DNA of 26,376 nucleotides from CADCWN01 sp039810045 (GCA_039810045.1 JBDHWF010000043.1:1-26376), one strand, 5' to 3'; positions 17,515-25,893 are shown, numbered from the stretch's first letter. Notes: generated by a model not told the origin, from the sequence alone. Translations and numbers: made by a program.

Positions 17515-18246
17515 TTAGTCGCCAGTGGGGACAGCGGCGGTTTCGGCGACCGGGCGAACGGTCAATTCACGATGGCCGTAGGCATTGAGCACAATGGTGT
17601 TTTCCACCTCAGTGCGGGTGATTGTCTGCCGATCATAGAGGTGGATATGGCCGTGAATCAGGTAGCGTGGCTGAAAGCGGGCGATGAAGTCGCGGAAGGC
17701 CGCAAAACCTTGATGACAGCGGTCTTCCTGATCATGAATCCCTTGCGGTGGTGCATGGGTAACAAGGATATCGAGATACCGCCCATAGCGGAGCTTGTTC
17801 AGTAGGAGACGGGGGATCAGGCGGGCGATCTGGAGGCGCATTCCGAATTCGCTGTATTGATGTGGTCCGTGATTATATTCCCGTGAACCTTCCAGGCCCG
17901 CAATCAGCAGCCCATGTGATTCCACGACGCGCCCATGAATATCTTCGGTACCGGGGCCAAGTGTGCGGTAGGGGATCTCTGCAAAGGCGCGACCGTGGTC
18001 GTGGTTCCCGCGCACGCCGAATACGGGAACATTGAGGGTGCTGACGATATATTCCAGATAATTGGGGGGGAGATCGCCACAGGCGATGACGAGATCAACC
18101 TGGTTGAACCGTTCGCGGATATTTGGGCTGTAGACGAGGTTTTCGACATGATCACTCACCGCCAGAATCCGTACTGGCCCAGGGGCAGCCGTAGTCCTAT
18201 CGTTGGTCAGACGATGCGGTTGAAGCGGTTGCGATGAGACAGCCAT
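17515..18246 (-). CDS. Calcineurin-like metallophosphoesterase
   Basis: The product is 243 residues, a two-metal phosphoesterase fold. Motifs in order are AVSDHVENLVYSP (Asp32), CGDLPPNYLEYI (Asp58), VRGNHDH (Asn81, His82), VTHAPPQG (His164) and LIHGHIHLYD (His200, His202). The classical DxH of motif I is changed: the position two after Asp32 is Val, so one metal ligand is missing or replaced. This variant with an SDxV..YS motif and a Tyr-rich GDLP segment is a recognisable subgroup of uncharacterised phosphoesterases. The ATG at 18246 has GGAG about 10 nt upstream. A promoter and a 19-bp inverted repeat lie in the 162-nt gap upstream. The substrate is unknown. Confidence 0.88.
   Translation of the reverse strand: MAVSSQPLQPHRLTNDRTTAAPGPVRILAVSDHVENLVYSPNIRERFNQVDLVIACGDLPPNYLEYIVSTLNVPVFGVRGNHDHGRAFAEIPYRTLGPGTEDIHGRVVESHGLLIAGLEGSREYNHGPHQYSEFGMRLQIARLIPRLLLNKLRYGRYLDILVTHAPPQGIHDQEDRCHQGFAAFRDFIARFQPRYLIHGHIHLYDRQTITRTEVENTIVLNAYGHRELTVRPVAETAAVPTGD
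18201..18219. repeat. Inverted-repeat arm inside the start of the metallophosphoesterase gene
   Basis: This 19-mer (CGTTGGTCAGACGATGCGG) within codons 10-15 of the phosphoesterase gene matches the reverse complement of 18317-18335 at 18 of 19 positions. The arms are 97 bp apart. Confidence 0.55.
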
Positions 18247-18309
18247 CGATCAGTTTCTCCACCCGGTAGGTACCTGAGTGTATAGATTGTCTGCAACAAT
18301 GTGCTGTGT

Positions 18310-18339
18310 ATTGTAGCCGCATTGTCTGACCAACGGCAA
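18310..18339 (-). promoter_or_regulatory. Candidate promoter of the metallophosphoesterase gene, overlapped by an inverted-repeat arm
   Basis: On the minus strand TTGCCG (18339-18334) and TACAAT (18315-18310) are 18 nt apart, matching consensus at 4 and 5 of 6 positions. The spacer is almost exactly filled by the second arm of the 19-bp inverted repeat. The start would be near 18303, about 57 nt before the ATG. Confidence 0.5.
18317..18335. repeat. Inverted-repeat arm in the promoter spacer
   Basis: This is the partner of 18201-18219 with one mismatch. Each arm also has a weak internal dyad, TTG-N6-CAA in this copy, compatible with a protein-binding half-site pair. Confidence 0.5.
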
Positions 18340-18408
18340 GTGGTATGGCATGATCAGCGTGGGGCGGGCCAGATAAACGACCCACCTGCTCGACCGGTAG
18401 TGCGTCCC

Positions 18409-19587
18409 TTAGGTCAGGGCTGCCGTGAAGCTGGTGATCGCTTCATTCCAGGTCAGCGGGCGATGTAGGCGCGCGGACTCAGCATCGCGGTAGTCGGCGA
18501 TCGCGACGATAATATCGGCACTACGGTCGCCTGCGAAGTAGCGATTGAGGTGCAATTCGCGGATCTGGCGAACCAGATCGGCATATTCCGTCACCCGCCA
18601 GCGCGCCGCGGCTTCTTTGAAATCATCAAGGTGGCGGTTTGCCTGAAATTCGCAAATCAGCGCGATCAACCGCGGGTAGCTGGCTGGCGAGGCTGCGCCG
18701 ACCGAGGTGAGCCCCGTTTCGCGTTCAAAGGCCCGACGTGCCGTAAATAGTTGCTGTGCGGTGGTATCGCTGGCTGGCAGGTATTCGGTGACATTGGCGA
18801 CAATCTCATCGAAGCCGAGTTGTTTTGCGGCGGCCACTCGCCGATGCCCATCAAGCACATAATAGCCATAGCCGAGCTTGTATAGCTCGATTGGGGCGAG
18901 TGGGGCTGTCCCTTCTTCAGCCAACGCGACGATACGCTGATAGCGTTCTTCGTCGGGGGGGTGGCGCAAGGTGGGCCGGAAGTTTGCACCAAGCTCATCA
19001 GCCCGTCCCACGCTGCCGACAATGCGGGCGAGATCGATCCGGCGTTGCCCCAGGCTCCGGGGCGTGAGCAGCCCCGCTCGCGCTTCGTCTTCGGCGAACG
19101 AGCGGAGTGGGGTGGTTGTGGTGGCCGCACGCTCGTCAGGGCGCACCAGGAGGACAGGGCAGGAGGCGTCCTGGACAACAGGGCCAGCCACGCTGTTGGT
19201 GAGTACCCGCGAGAGGCCGTGGCGCAGATCGCTGCCCAGAATAATCAGCGAAACCCGTTGTTGGCAGGCGACTTCCAGGATAGTTGGTGCAGTTGGGCCA
19301 TAGAGCACTAAGGTGCGGGCGATCAGGCCAGCCGCGTGGAGGCGGTTCGCCGTGGCATCGAGAAAGGTGCGGGCGTTTGCTTCCTCTGGTGACACTGCTG
19401 GGCCTTCCAACTGGGTTCTGAAGGGCAACGATAAGGCCAGGGGTGCGCGGGCTGGTGGGGGCAATACGTGGAGGAGGATCAACTCTGCCCCTAGCGCTTG
19501 GGCGTATTCTTCGACGACGGGCAGCTTCGTTTCGCTCCACGGTGAGCAGACCAGGGGAACCAGGATTCGTTTTTGTGTCGATGACAT
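18409..19587 (-). CDS. Universal stress protein domain fused to a ParB/sulfiredoxin-like domain
   Basis: The product is 392 residues in three parts. Residues 6-150 are a UspA domain ending in LIILGSDLRHGLSRVLTNSVAGPVVQDASCPVLLVRP. The ATP-binding Asp of the first strand is absent (PLVCSPWSE instead of PVDGS), and the Gly-x2-Gly motif is altered (GSDL), so nucleotide binding is doubtful. Residues about 175-270 are ParB-N-like: IVGSVGRADELG, then IELYKLGYGYYVLDGHRRVAAAKQLG, where GHRR matches the ParB GERR box. The C-terminal 120 residues are helical and unidentified. The TTG 6 codons upstream is less likely than the ATG at 19587, which has GGAG 9 nt before it. There is no HTH or ParA partner, so a chromosome-segregation role is unlikely. 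It is downstream of pepF, beyond a strong hairpin. Confidence 0.85.
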   Translation of the reverse strand: MSSTQKRILVPLVCSPWSETKLPVVEEYAQALGAELILLHVLPPPARAPLALSLPFRTQLEGPAVSPEEANARTFLDATANRLHAAGLIARTLVLYGPTAPTILEVACQQRVSLIILGSDLRHGLSRVLTNSVAGPVVQDASCPVLLVRPDERAATTTTPLRSFAEDEARAGLLTPRSLGQRRIDLARIVGSVGRADELGANFRPTLRHPPDEERYQRIVALAEEGTAPLAPIELYKLGYGYYVLDGHRRVAAAKQLGFDEIVANVTEYLPASDTTAQQLFTARRAFERETGLTSVGAASPASYPRLIALICEFQANRHLDDFKEAAARWRVTEYADLVRQIRELHLNRYFAGDRSADIIVAIADYRDAESARLHRPLTWNEAITSFTAALT

Positions 19588-19619
19588 CCTTCTATGCTCC
19601 GGCAAGATAGTTTGCGCTG

Positions 19620-19652
19620 GTGGGGCGCAATGCTACTAGCATTGCGCCCCAC
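19620..19652 (-). terminator. Strong 14-bp hairpin downstream of oligoendopeptidase F gene
   Basis: GTGGGGCGCAATGC (19620-19633) pairs perfectly with GCATTGCGCCCCAC (19639-19652), with a 5-nt loop. It starts 5 nt after the stop codon at 19658. The downstream side is not U-rich. It separates pepF from the UspA-ParB gene. Confidence 0.65.
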
Positions 19653-19657
19653 GCGAG

Positions 19658-21475
19658 TTATTGCGTATTCGTCAGGCTTTCCAGACGGTCGACAAGGCGT
19701 TCGAGGACGCCGAATGTCTGCCGGACTGGTTCGGGCGTGGTGAGATCAACGCCCGCCGCTTTGAGGACATCGAGTGGGTAGCCAGAGCTACCAGCACTGA
19801 GGAAGGTGAGGTAGCGCTCAACCGCGCCGGGTTGTTGATTCAAAACGCCTTCGGCGAGGGCGTGCGCGCCAGAAAGCCCCGTCGCATACTGATAGACGTA
19901 GAAGTTGGCATAGAGGTGCGTGGAGAACTGCGCCCAGGTATTGCCAACGCGCTCGGCGTCGACAGTGACCGCAGGGCCATAGGCTTCGCGGAAGAAGTCG
20001 GTCAGGATCATATTCATCTCGTCGACGGAAGGCGTTTCGCCAGCCTCAACCCGCTCGTGCAGGGCGAGTTCAAAGCGGGCGAGCGTTGGCATCAGGAAGA
20101 AGTAGCGGTGGAAGTTGGACATCGCTTCGTTGATCAGCGCGAGTTGGAAATCGCGGTCAGGCTCCTGGGCAAAGAGGTGGGCGCGAACCAGGGCTTGATT
20201 GAAGTTGGAGGCGACTTCCGCAACGAAGATGGAGTAATTGGCATAGACTGGCGGTTGGGTGCGCCAGGTATAGTATGAGTGCAGCGAATGCCCCAGTTCG
20301 TGGGCGAGCGTACTCATACTTTCCAGGTCATTGGTGCCATTCATCAGAATAAATGGGTGGGTGCCCTGGAAACCAGTGGAGAACGCTCCAGCCGTTTTGC
20401 CCACGTTGGGGTATTTATCGACCCAGCGTTCCTCGTTGACCCCACGCAGCACGATCCCGACATATTCCTCGCCTAATGGGGCTAAGCCAGCGGCGATCAT
20501 TTGCACTGCCTGATCGAACGGCACCTGGGGTGGGTTGGGCGTCAGCGGTGCCCAGATGTCGTAGGGGGCAATGTCGTCCTGGCCCAAGGCCCGTTGACGC
20601 ACTGCCCAGTAGCGATGCCAGATCGGCAGATGTTCCTTGAAGGTAGCGATCAACTGATGGAAGACCGCCGTGGGAATGAAATTCTCGGCGAGCGACGCTT
20701 CTAGGGCGGAGTCATAGCGGCGGGCGCGGGTGATGAAAACGTGTTGCTTCACCCCGGTAGTCAGGGCGTTCGCCATCGTATTCTTCAGGCTCAGGTGGCC
20801 GTCAGCATAACTCTCCCAGGCGGTGCGGCGCAGGGTGCGATCTGGTTGCCCCAGCAGCGCGTCAATCGTCCCTTGTGCGACAGGGTGTTCCTGGCCCTGG
20901 CGATCAACGGCAGGCTTGAAGACCAGATCAGCGTTGGCGAGGATTCCGTGTGTGGCACTGGCCCCGCTGAACGGTTCGACCACCATCCCCAGCAGTTCTT
21001 CCACTTCCGCCGAGCGCACATGGGCTTGCTGCGCCTCCAGGCGGTCGAAGGCGTGGGCGTAGCTGGCGAGTTGTGGTTCTTCATTTAGCCACTGACGTAA
21101 GGTGGGGAAGCCAATCTCCAAGAGTTCTGGCTGCGCGAAAGAGACGGCGGCCATGCCCCGGGCGTAGAGGCCCATTGCCCGGTCAACTTTCGCTTTGGCT
21201 GCACCATCGGCAGTGTTTGTTTCGTGAAAGAGGGTGGCATAGAGGTAGACGTGTTCGATCCGTTCAATCAACTGTTCAGATTGTCGAAACCATTCGACCA
21301 GTTTGGCGGGGCTATCACCCAGATGCCCGCGAAACTGCTCTAGCCCAGGAAGCTCGCTGGCGATGGCGTTGACTGCCGCTTCCCAGGCGGCATCGTTGGC
21401 AAAGACACTGGCACTATCCCAGGTATCAGCCGTCGGGACATTGGCGCGTTGGGACAATTGGCTGGTAGTAGACAT
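19658..21475 (-). CDS. pepF: Oligoendopeptidase F (peptidase M3B)
   Basis: The product is 605 residues, full length for PepF. It is a cytoplasmic zinc metallopeptidase that trims peptides of roughly 7-17 residues. The zinc site is AHELGHSLHSYY, with His392, Glu393 and His396, and the third ligand is Glu420 in FVAEVASNFNQ 24 residues later, as expected for M3. Earlier, GAFSTGFQGTHPFILMNGT (363-381) is the family's substrate-region strand, and the N-terminal helical half carries WDSASVFAND. The ATG at 21475 has AAGGAGG at 8-nt spacing. A physiological link with the oligopeptide-type substrate-binding protein further along the strand is possible, but the genes are about 3 kb apart with promoters between them. 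Confidence 0.95.
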   Translation of the reverse strand: MSTTSQLSQRANVPTADTWDSASVFANDAAWEAAVNAIASELPGLEQFRGHLGDSPAKLVEWFRQSEQLIERIEHVYLYATLFHETNTADGAAKAKVDRAMGLYARGMAAVSFAQPELLEIGFPTLRQWLNEEPQLASYAHAFDRLEAQQAHVRSAEVEELLGMVVEPFSGASATHGILANADLVFKPAVDRQGQEHPVAQGTIDALLGQPDRTLRRTAWESYADGHLSLKNTMANALTTGVKQHVFITRARRYDSALEASLAENFIPTAVFHQLIATFKEHLPIWHRYWAVRQRALGQDDIAPYDIWAPLTPNPPQVPFDQAVQMIAAGLAPLGEEYVGIVLRGVNEERWVDKYPNVGKTAGAFSTGFQGTHPFILMNGTNDLESMSTLAHELGHSLHSYYTWRTQPPVYANYSIFVAEVASNFNQALVRAHLFAQEPDRDFQLALINEAMSNFHRYFFLMPTLARFELALHERVEAGETPSVDEMNMILTDFFREAYGPAVTVDAERVGNTWAQFSTHLYANFYVYQYATGLSGAHALAEGVLNQQPGAVERYLTFLSAGSSGYPLDVLKAAGVDLTTPEPVRQTFGVLERLVDRLESLTNTQ

Positions 21476-21555
21476 TGCTACAGCCTCCTTGAAGCGATGC
21501 GATCATTCATGCAGTGCATCGTGTCGAATAACGCGAGTAACTGGGTATGTGTTCG

Positions 21556-23862
21556 TTAGTCGAGCGGTGTACTCTTTGGCACACCGATCTGATACCGATC
21601 ACGCGAGGGGAGGTAATTGCTCTTGAAGGTCGAATCCATCCCCTTGCCATTGAAGATGACGAGATTGCCTTTGCTGTCAAAGACCTTGCGATTGACCGTC
21701 GAGGTGAAGCCTGAGGCGGCGTGTTCAATCATCAGCTTTTCGCCCACTGGCAGATCGTAGGTCTTCTCAGTGACTGGCTGCGGATCAGGCTCGATGATGT
21801 TGGTGATCTCTGGGCCGTTGATCTCCACATTCCAGCCCGGGTCTTTGCCATAGAGTTCGATAGTGACCACTTCACCATCGGCGTACGCCTGAATCCCCAT
21901 CCAATTGCCCGTGTTGTTCCACCAGCGGAAGTCAAGCCCCACCTGATCATCGACAGTGGCGTCCAGGCCCTGCCAGCCAGTAGATGAAGCGCCATAGCTG
22001 ACCCAGAAGAGGTGCCAGTTCCGTTCCTCAATTGGCAGCCCCGCTTTGAAGACTCCGTGGAAAAGGGTGGTGGAGACCTGACAAATGCCGCCTGCGATTG
22101 AACTAACGGTCTTGACTTCGCCTTGACCGCCGCCAGCGCCCGGCACCAGCGCGATTCCATAGGCTTCTTCATAGCCATTGGCTACGGTTTGTTCGCCCAC
22201 AGCTTCGTTGAAGGAGAACTGCTCGCCTGGGGCGATGATCGTGCCGTTCAATCGCTCGACAGCGAGTTCGACATTGTGGCGGCGGGTGGGAATCGAGGTG
22301 CTGTAATTCGTGCGGCCAACACCGAGGCGGTCGGGGGTACGCATCGCCGCTTTGTTCGATGACGGCACTTTCGGCTTGGTGACGGTGATCACTGGCGTGG
22401 CATTGCCCGTTGCCCCCAGAATCGCTTCGCTCAATGCTTGGACAGTTGGGCCAAACTGCACTTCGCGCCCATCCTGGCTCTTTTGCACATCCTCAATCAT
22501 CCCTCCCACCAAACGGAACTCGGCATTGCGTACGGGTTGGTTGACTTCGCTCGCGATGACCTGCGCCAGCGCTTGCAGGGCAGTGTTGTCCAGGCTGATC
22601 GCCACCTTGTCGGCACTCTTGGGCTGCTCGGTCAGGATAATCAGCGGCAGGATGTCGGCGCGCACAAGCGTGCGCGTGCGGAACCCTTCGACCCGAATGG
22701 CAACCGGGGTATTCACAATGGTTTCGAGGCGGGCCAGGATTGGTTCAAGGTCGGCAGTAACAATGGCGGGAACCTGCGGACTGACGGTCAGGGCGGCCTC
22801 GTGACTGCCGCTGCTCAGCGCCGCGTTGATCGTGCGGAGCGACGCTGCTTCATCTAGCCCGAACCCTTCTTTTTCGGGGGTGATCGTGTATTTTCCCGCA
22901 TTGGTCAGCACGATTGCCGCGTTTGCCCCAGGCGTATTCACCGTTTGCCCGATCTGGTCGAAGAATGGGCGGAGGTGGGCGGGATTGAGCGAGAGAGTCA
23001 GTTTGCCATCAACCAGGGTGTAGGCGACCGCGCTCGCCAGGGTCTTTTCGTCGAGGGTCCAGGTCTGGTCCTTGTAGCGCACGACGAGCGGCTTCGTGGC
23101 AATCGCCTGGGCCTGATTGTTGACTCCTGTGAGCATTGATGCATTGATTGGCGCAGGCACAGCGACCTGACTCAACGTCACTGGCGCAGTTGCCAACTGC
23201 CCGCTATGACTGAGCAAAGCGGCTTTGGAGTGGTCGAAGTCGAACCCGCGCCCATCAACATCAGCGACAATGGTGAGCTTGCCATCGGCGGCGACCGCGA
23301 AGGTGGCATTGGTGGGATTGAAGGTTGCCTCGGGGGCCCAGGTGCGGAGGGCATTGTCGAGTTGGTCGTCATTCAGATCGCCAGGGATGGTCAGGGTACG
23401 CCCGCGTAAGGCCCCAAACCAGTCGAAGAAGTTGCCGATGGGATTGCTGCTCCGTCCGACGTGATAGGCGGCGTCAATGGCGGCAGCGGTATCAAGCGAT
23501 AGTCCGAGATCAGCAGGGGCGATTTGCCAGCTATGCGCTCCATCGTTCGTTTGTACGGTGATCGGCTCAGCACCCCAGGTACCGACCTGCTGATCGAGGG
23601 CGAAAAGCGCATCCTCGCGGGAGAGGCCAGTAAGCTCTACTCCGGCGACACTCACGCCGCGGTAGATGCGCTCCTGGTAGCGTTGCGTATATTGAAAGGC
23701 CAGCACGATGAGGAAGATGAACAGCAGCCCAACACCCCCGGCAGCGATGTAAAACAGCCGACGTTGTTGATTGAGCGTGAGGCGTTTACTGGCGGCGATT
23801 CGCGAGGCGATCAGTTGCTCTTGCAGGCGGTCTGGCGCGATCTGGTCCATTCTCTGATTCAT
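21556..23862 (-). CDS. VanW family protein, membrane-anchored, with peptidoglycan-binding-like repeats
   Basis: The product is about 768 residues. A single membrane helix at about 37-57 follows a basic cytoplasmic tail, giving an extracytoplasmic body. Residues about 75-470 contain repeated YoaR/PG_binding_4-like modules (VSVAGVELTGLSREDALFAL; VAYTLVDGKLTLSLN). The VanW domain follows, with GRTNYSTSIPTRRHNVELA, IIAPGEQFSFNEAVG and GGICQVSTTLF (Cys near 594). The last 80 residues include DLPVGEKLMIEHAASG. VanW proteins are cell-wall associated; their biochemical role is unsettled, and vancomycin resistance is not implied. Start choice is uncertain: the frame is open to 24003, but that would overlap the upstream gene by 98 nt. 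The ATG at 23862 has GGAG 4 nt away; ATGs at 23931 and 23916 are alternatives. Confidence 0.87.
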   Translation of the reverse strand: MNQRMDQIAPDRLQEQLIASRIAASKRLTLNQQRRLFYIAAGGVGLLFIFLIVLAFQYTQRYQERIYRGVSVAGVELTGLSREDALFALDQQVGTWGAEPITVQTNDGAHSWQIAPADLGLSLDTAAAIDAAYHVGRSSNPIGNFFDWFGALRGRTLTIPGDLNDDQLDNALRTWAPEATFNPTNATFAVAADGKLTIVADVDGRGFDFDHSKAALLSHSGQLATAPVTLSQVAVPAPINASMLTGVNNQAQAIATKPLVVRYKDQTWTLDEKTLASAVAYTLVDGKLTLSLNPAHLRPFFDQIGQTVNTPGANAAIVLTNAGKYTITPEKEGFGLDEAASLRTINAALSSGSHEAALTVSPQVPAIVTADLEPILARLETIVNTPVAIRVEGFRTRTLVRADILPLIILTEQPKSADKVAISLDNTALQALAQVIASEVNQPVRNAEFRLVGGMIEDVQKSQDGREVQFGPTVQALSEAILGATGNATPVITVTKPKVPSSNKAAMRTPDRLGVGRTNYSTSIPTRRHNVELAVERLNGTIIAPGEQFSFNEAVGEQTVANGYEEAYGIALVPGAGGGQGEVKTVSSIAGGICQVSTTLFHGVFKAGLPIEERNWHLFWVSYGASSTGWQGLDATVDDQVGLDFRWWNNTGNWMGIQAYADGEVVTIELYGKDPGWNVEINGPEITNIIEPDPQPVTEKTYDLPVGEKLMIEHAASGFTSTVNRKVFDSKGNLVIFNGKGMDSTFKSNYLPSRDRYQIGVPKSTPLD

Positions 23863-23905
23863 CAGGCTCCGCTGTTGCTGCTGGCTCACGGCTGATCGGC
23901 GTTGA

Positions 23906-24796
23906 TCAGCCACCATGTAGTACATGATCATCCCGCCCATAGCTGGGAGAGATGGCCCAATGATAACGGATTTGTCCTGTTTTCGCACTGCTGAAGGCGG
24001 CATTGGCGGCCTTTTTTACCCAAAAGTACCGGGTGCTGCCCTGGCTGTGGATAGGGGTATAGCGATGTTGGGCGATATCGTAGACGATGGTTGAGTGTCC
24101 TGGTAGCGGAGTTGGCCCACGCACTTCTGGAAAAACGCTGCCGGGGAAATCGTGATAGGCGAGGATCTTGTCATCGGTATCAAGGAGTTCGGTTTTGCGA
24201 ACGTGGAGGCGCAGGGCTGGATTCGTGCGGTAGTTAGGGTCGGGGCGGGTGACGAGGTAGGTCTCCTGCTGCAATGGTGCCAGCGTCACTACACCATCAG
24301 ACCAGGTGATCCGTACCTGAGCGCCGCGTTTGCTGAGACCCCAGGCCGTGCTGACTGGCTCATCAACGCCGCTGAAACCAGCGGGTAATGCGCCAGCATA
24401 AAAGTCATCGCCGCGTGGCAGCGTGGCGGGCCGCCCAGCCACGCCAGCGAAATGCCAGCCCAGCCGTGGTTGCCAGGGAAATGCGCGGATCGTTGTTTCC
24501 TGTACCCCAATCGGAATCACGCTCAGGTGATCAGTGGGCATATCCGTCGATGGCGGCCAAGCATAGAGGAGCAACATTTTCCCCGGTGCGACCTCCTGTT
24601 GTGCCAGAATGCGGGCGCGGTCAGGCCCCAGGTCAGGCTTGCCCAGGGAATCTTTCGGCACAAACCCTTCACGGCCAGCGTCAAGGAGTGTGTTGTGTGG
24701 AGCAGTCCGGGTCGTGATCGTGAGGGCGAGCCAGCCAGCGAGGATCAGGAGGAGTACCGTGACGCTACACCCGATCGCTAATCGTTGCCTACGCAT
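23906..24796 (-). CDS. Membrane-anchored extracytoplasmic protein, function unknown
   Basis: The product is 296 residues. RRQRLAIGCSVTVLLLILAGWLALTI is a basic N-terminus with one membrane helix at about 6-26, so the rest should lie outside the membrane. The body is probably beta-rich with many aromatic and Pro residues (LLLYAWPPSTD, FPWQPRLGWHFAGVAG, LLDTDDKILAYHDF, STIVYDIAQHRYTPI). I recognise no family. The frame is open 53 codons upstream, but AAGGAGAGGCG precedes the ATG at 24796. The last 34 residues are doubtful: an in-phase A-AAA-AAG slippery heptamer at 24017-24011 precedes them, and slipping there would end the protein at a TGA overlapping a vanW ATG (23931). It probably shares a transcript with vanW. 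Confidence 0.75.
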   Translation of the reverse strand: MRRQRLAIGCSVTVLLLILAGWLALTITTRTAPHNTLLDAGREGFVPKDSLGKPDLGPDRARILAQQEVAPGKMLLLYAWPPSTDMPTDHLSVIPIGVQETTIRAFPWQPRLGWHFAGVAGRPATLPRGDDFYAGALPAGFSGVDEPVSTAWGLSKRGAQVRITWSDGVVTLAPLQQETYLVTRPDPNYRTNPALRLHVRKTELLDTDDKILAYHDFPGSVFPEVRGPTPLPGHSTIVYDIAQHRYTPIHSQGSTRYFWVKKAANAAFSSAKTGQIRYHWAISPSYGRDDHVLHGG

Positions 24797-25041
24797 CGCC
24801 TCTCCTTGCCTGATGATACGGTACGAAGCTGTTGAGCCAGAGCTAACCGTCGATGTTCTACAGTCCTGTTTTTCTGCACATTGCACCCTGTAAGATACAA
24901 CGACAATCAGTGTTATTGGTAACGGCCTGGTGCCTTTCGTGATCCTGGCAGGCAAGAGTACCCCTGTGGGTGCAGCGGTTGTGACCCAGGCGGGCGGCTT
25001 GCTTGCCGTTGTTCGCTATGGATACGGACGGTGCAGGGTGG

Positions 25042-25893
25042 TTAGAGATCGCGGCGGCGGAAGGCGAGGATCGCCAGTGTCAGCAGGACGACCGCATAAC
25101 CGACTGCGTAGATGACCATGGCGTTACTCGGTGCGCGGGTGACGGCAATCGGGATCGGGGTGTCCAGGCGGAGTTGGCTGTTCGGTTGCAAGAGGGTGCT
25201 GGCGAGCCGCCAGATGGCGTCGCTGGGCAGAATCAGGCTGATGATGATGCCGCTGTTGATCAGCGAGTTGATATTGGCGAGCGAGCCAATCAGTTCTAGG
25301 AGGCCACCAAGCATCGCCCCACCGTAGAGCATGAACACCACCACGCCATTCGCCATCGTCTGAAAGATGGTGCTGCCCAGGATGGTGAGGGAGAGCAGGA
25401 CGAGTGAGACGAGGATGACCAGCAAGGTGCCGGGAATGATATTGCCGGGAGTGTAATTGGCGATGAACCGCGCGGCAAAGATGACTCCCCCAGCCATCAG
25501 GATGATATAGGCGCAGATCATCGCGGCGAAGCCCAGAAACTTGCCAAGAATGATCTGCCAGCGGGCGATTGGCTTGGGAATGATCGCCTGAAAGGTGCCG
25601 CTTTCAATTTCGCCAGCGACCGTGCCAACGGCGGCAAAGATCGTCATCACCCCTGCGAGGAAGTTGACGGTGTAGAAGCCCAGACCCACCATGACCGTGG
25701 CAACCGAATCGAGGTTGAGGATCTGGCCGCGACCACCGCTCCGCGCCGCTCGCTGCATGAACTCGTCACGCACCTGCGTAAAGCCCCAGAAGTAGACGCC
25801 GAGAAAGAGCAGGCTGAGGCCCAGCACGACCCAGATCATCCGGCGGCGCAGCGCTTCTTGCAGGGTCAGGCGGGCGACAATCAATGCCTTCAT
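25042..25893 (-). CDS. ABC-2 type transporter permease
   Basis: The product is 283 residues with about six membrane helices. The N-terminal ARLTLQEALRRRMIWVVLGLSLLF and the segment AGEIESGTFQAIIPKPIARWQIILGKFLG (the coupling helix region facing the ATPase) are classic for NatB/CcmB-type ABC-2 permeases. A periplasmic loop lies at about 36-60. The final residues AILAFRRRDL are the usual C-terminal tail. The frame is open 22 codons further upstream, but GGAGAGAAG precedes the ATG at 25893. No ATP-binding subunit is adjacent: upstream is a divergent gene and downstream an unrelated anchored protein. The substrate is unknown. The 245-nt gap between this gene and the next shows no recognisable element. 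Confidence 0.9.
   Translation of the reverse strand: MKALIVARLTLQEALRRRMIWVVLGLSLLFLGVYFWGFTQVRDEFMQRAARSGGRGQILNLDSVATVMVGLGFYTVNFLAGVMTIFAAVGTVAGEIESGTFQAIIPKPIARWQIILGKFLGFAAMICAYIILMAGGVIFAARFIANYTPGNIIPGTLLVILVSLVLLSLTILGSTIFQTMANGVVVFMLYGGAMLGGLLELIGSLANINSLINSGIIISLILPSDAIWRLASTLLQPNSQLRLDTPIPIAVTRAPSNAMVIYAVGYAVVLLTLAILAFRRRDL

Noticed and set aside
21556..24003. VanW as a resistance determinant
   Set aside because: VanW-domain proteins are widespread in bacteria without glycopeptide resistance, and no VanA/VanH/VanX-type genes are present.
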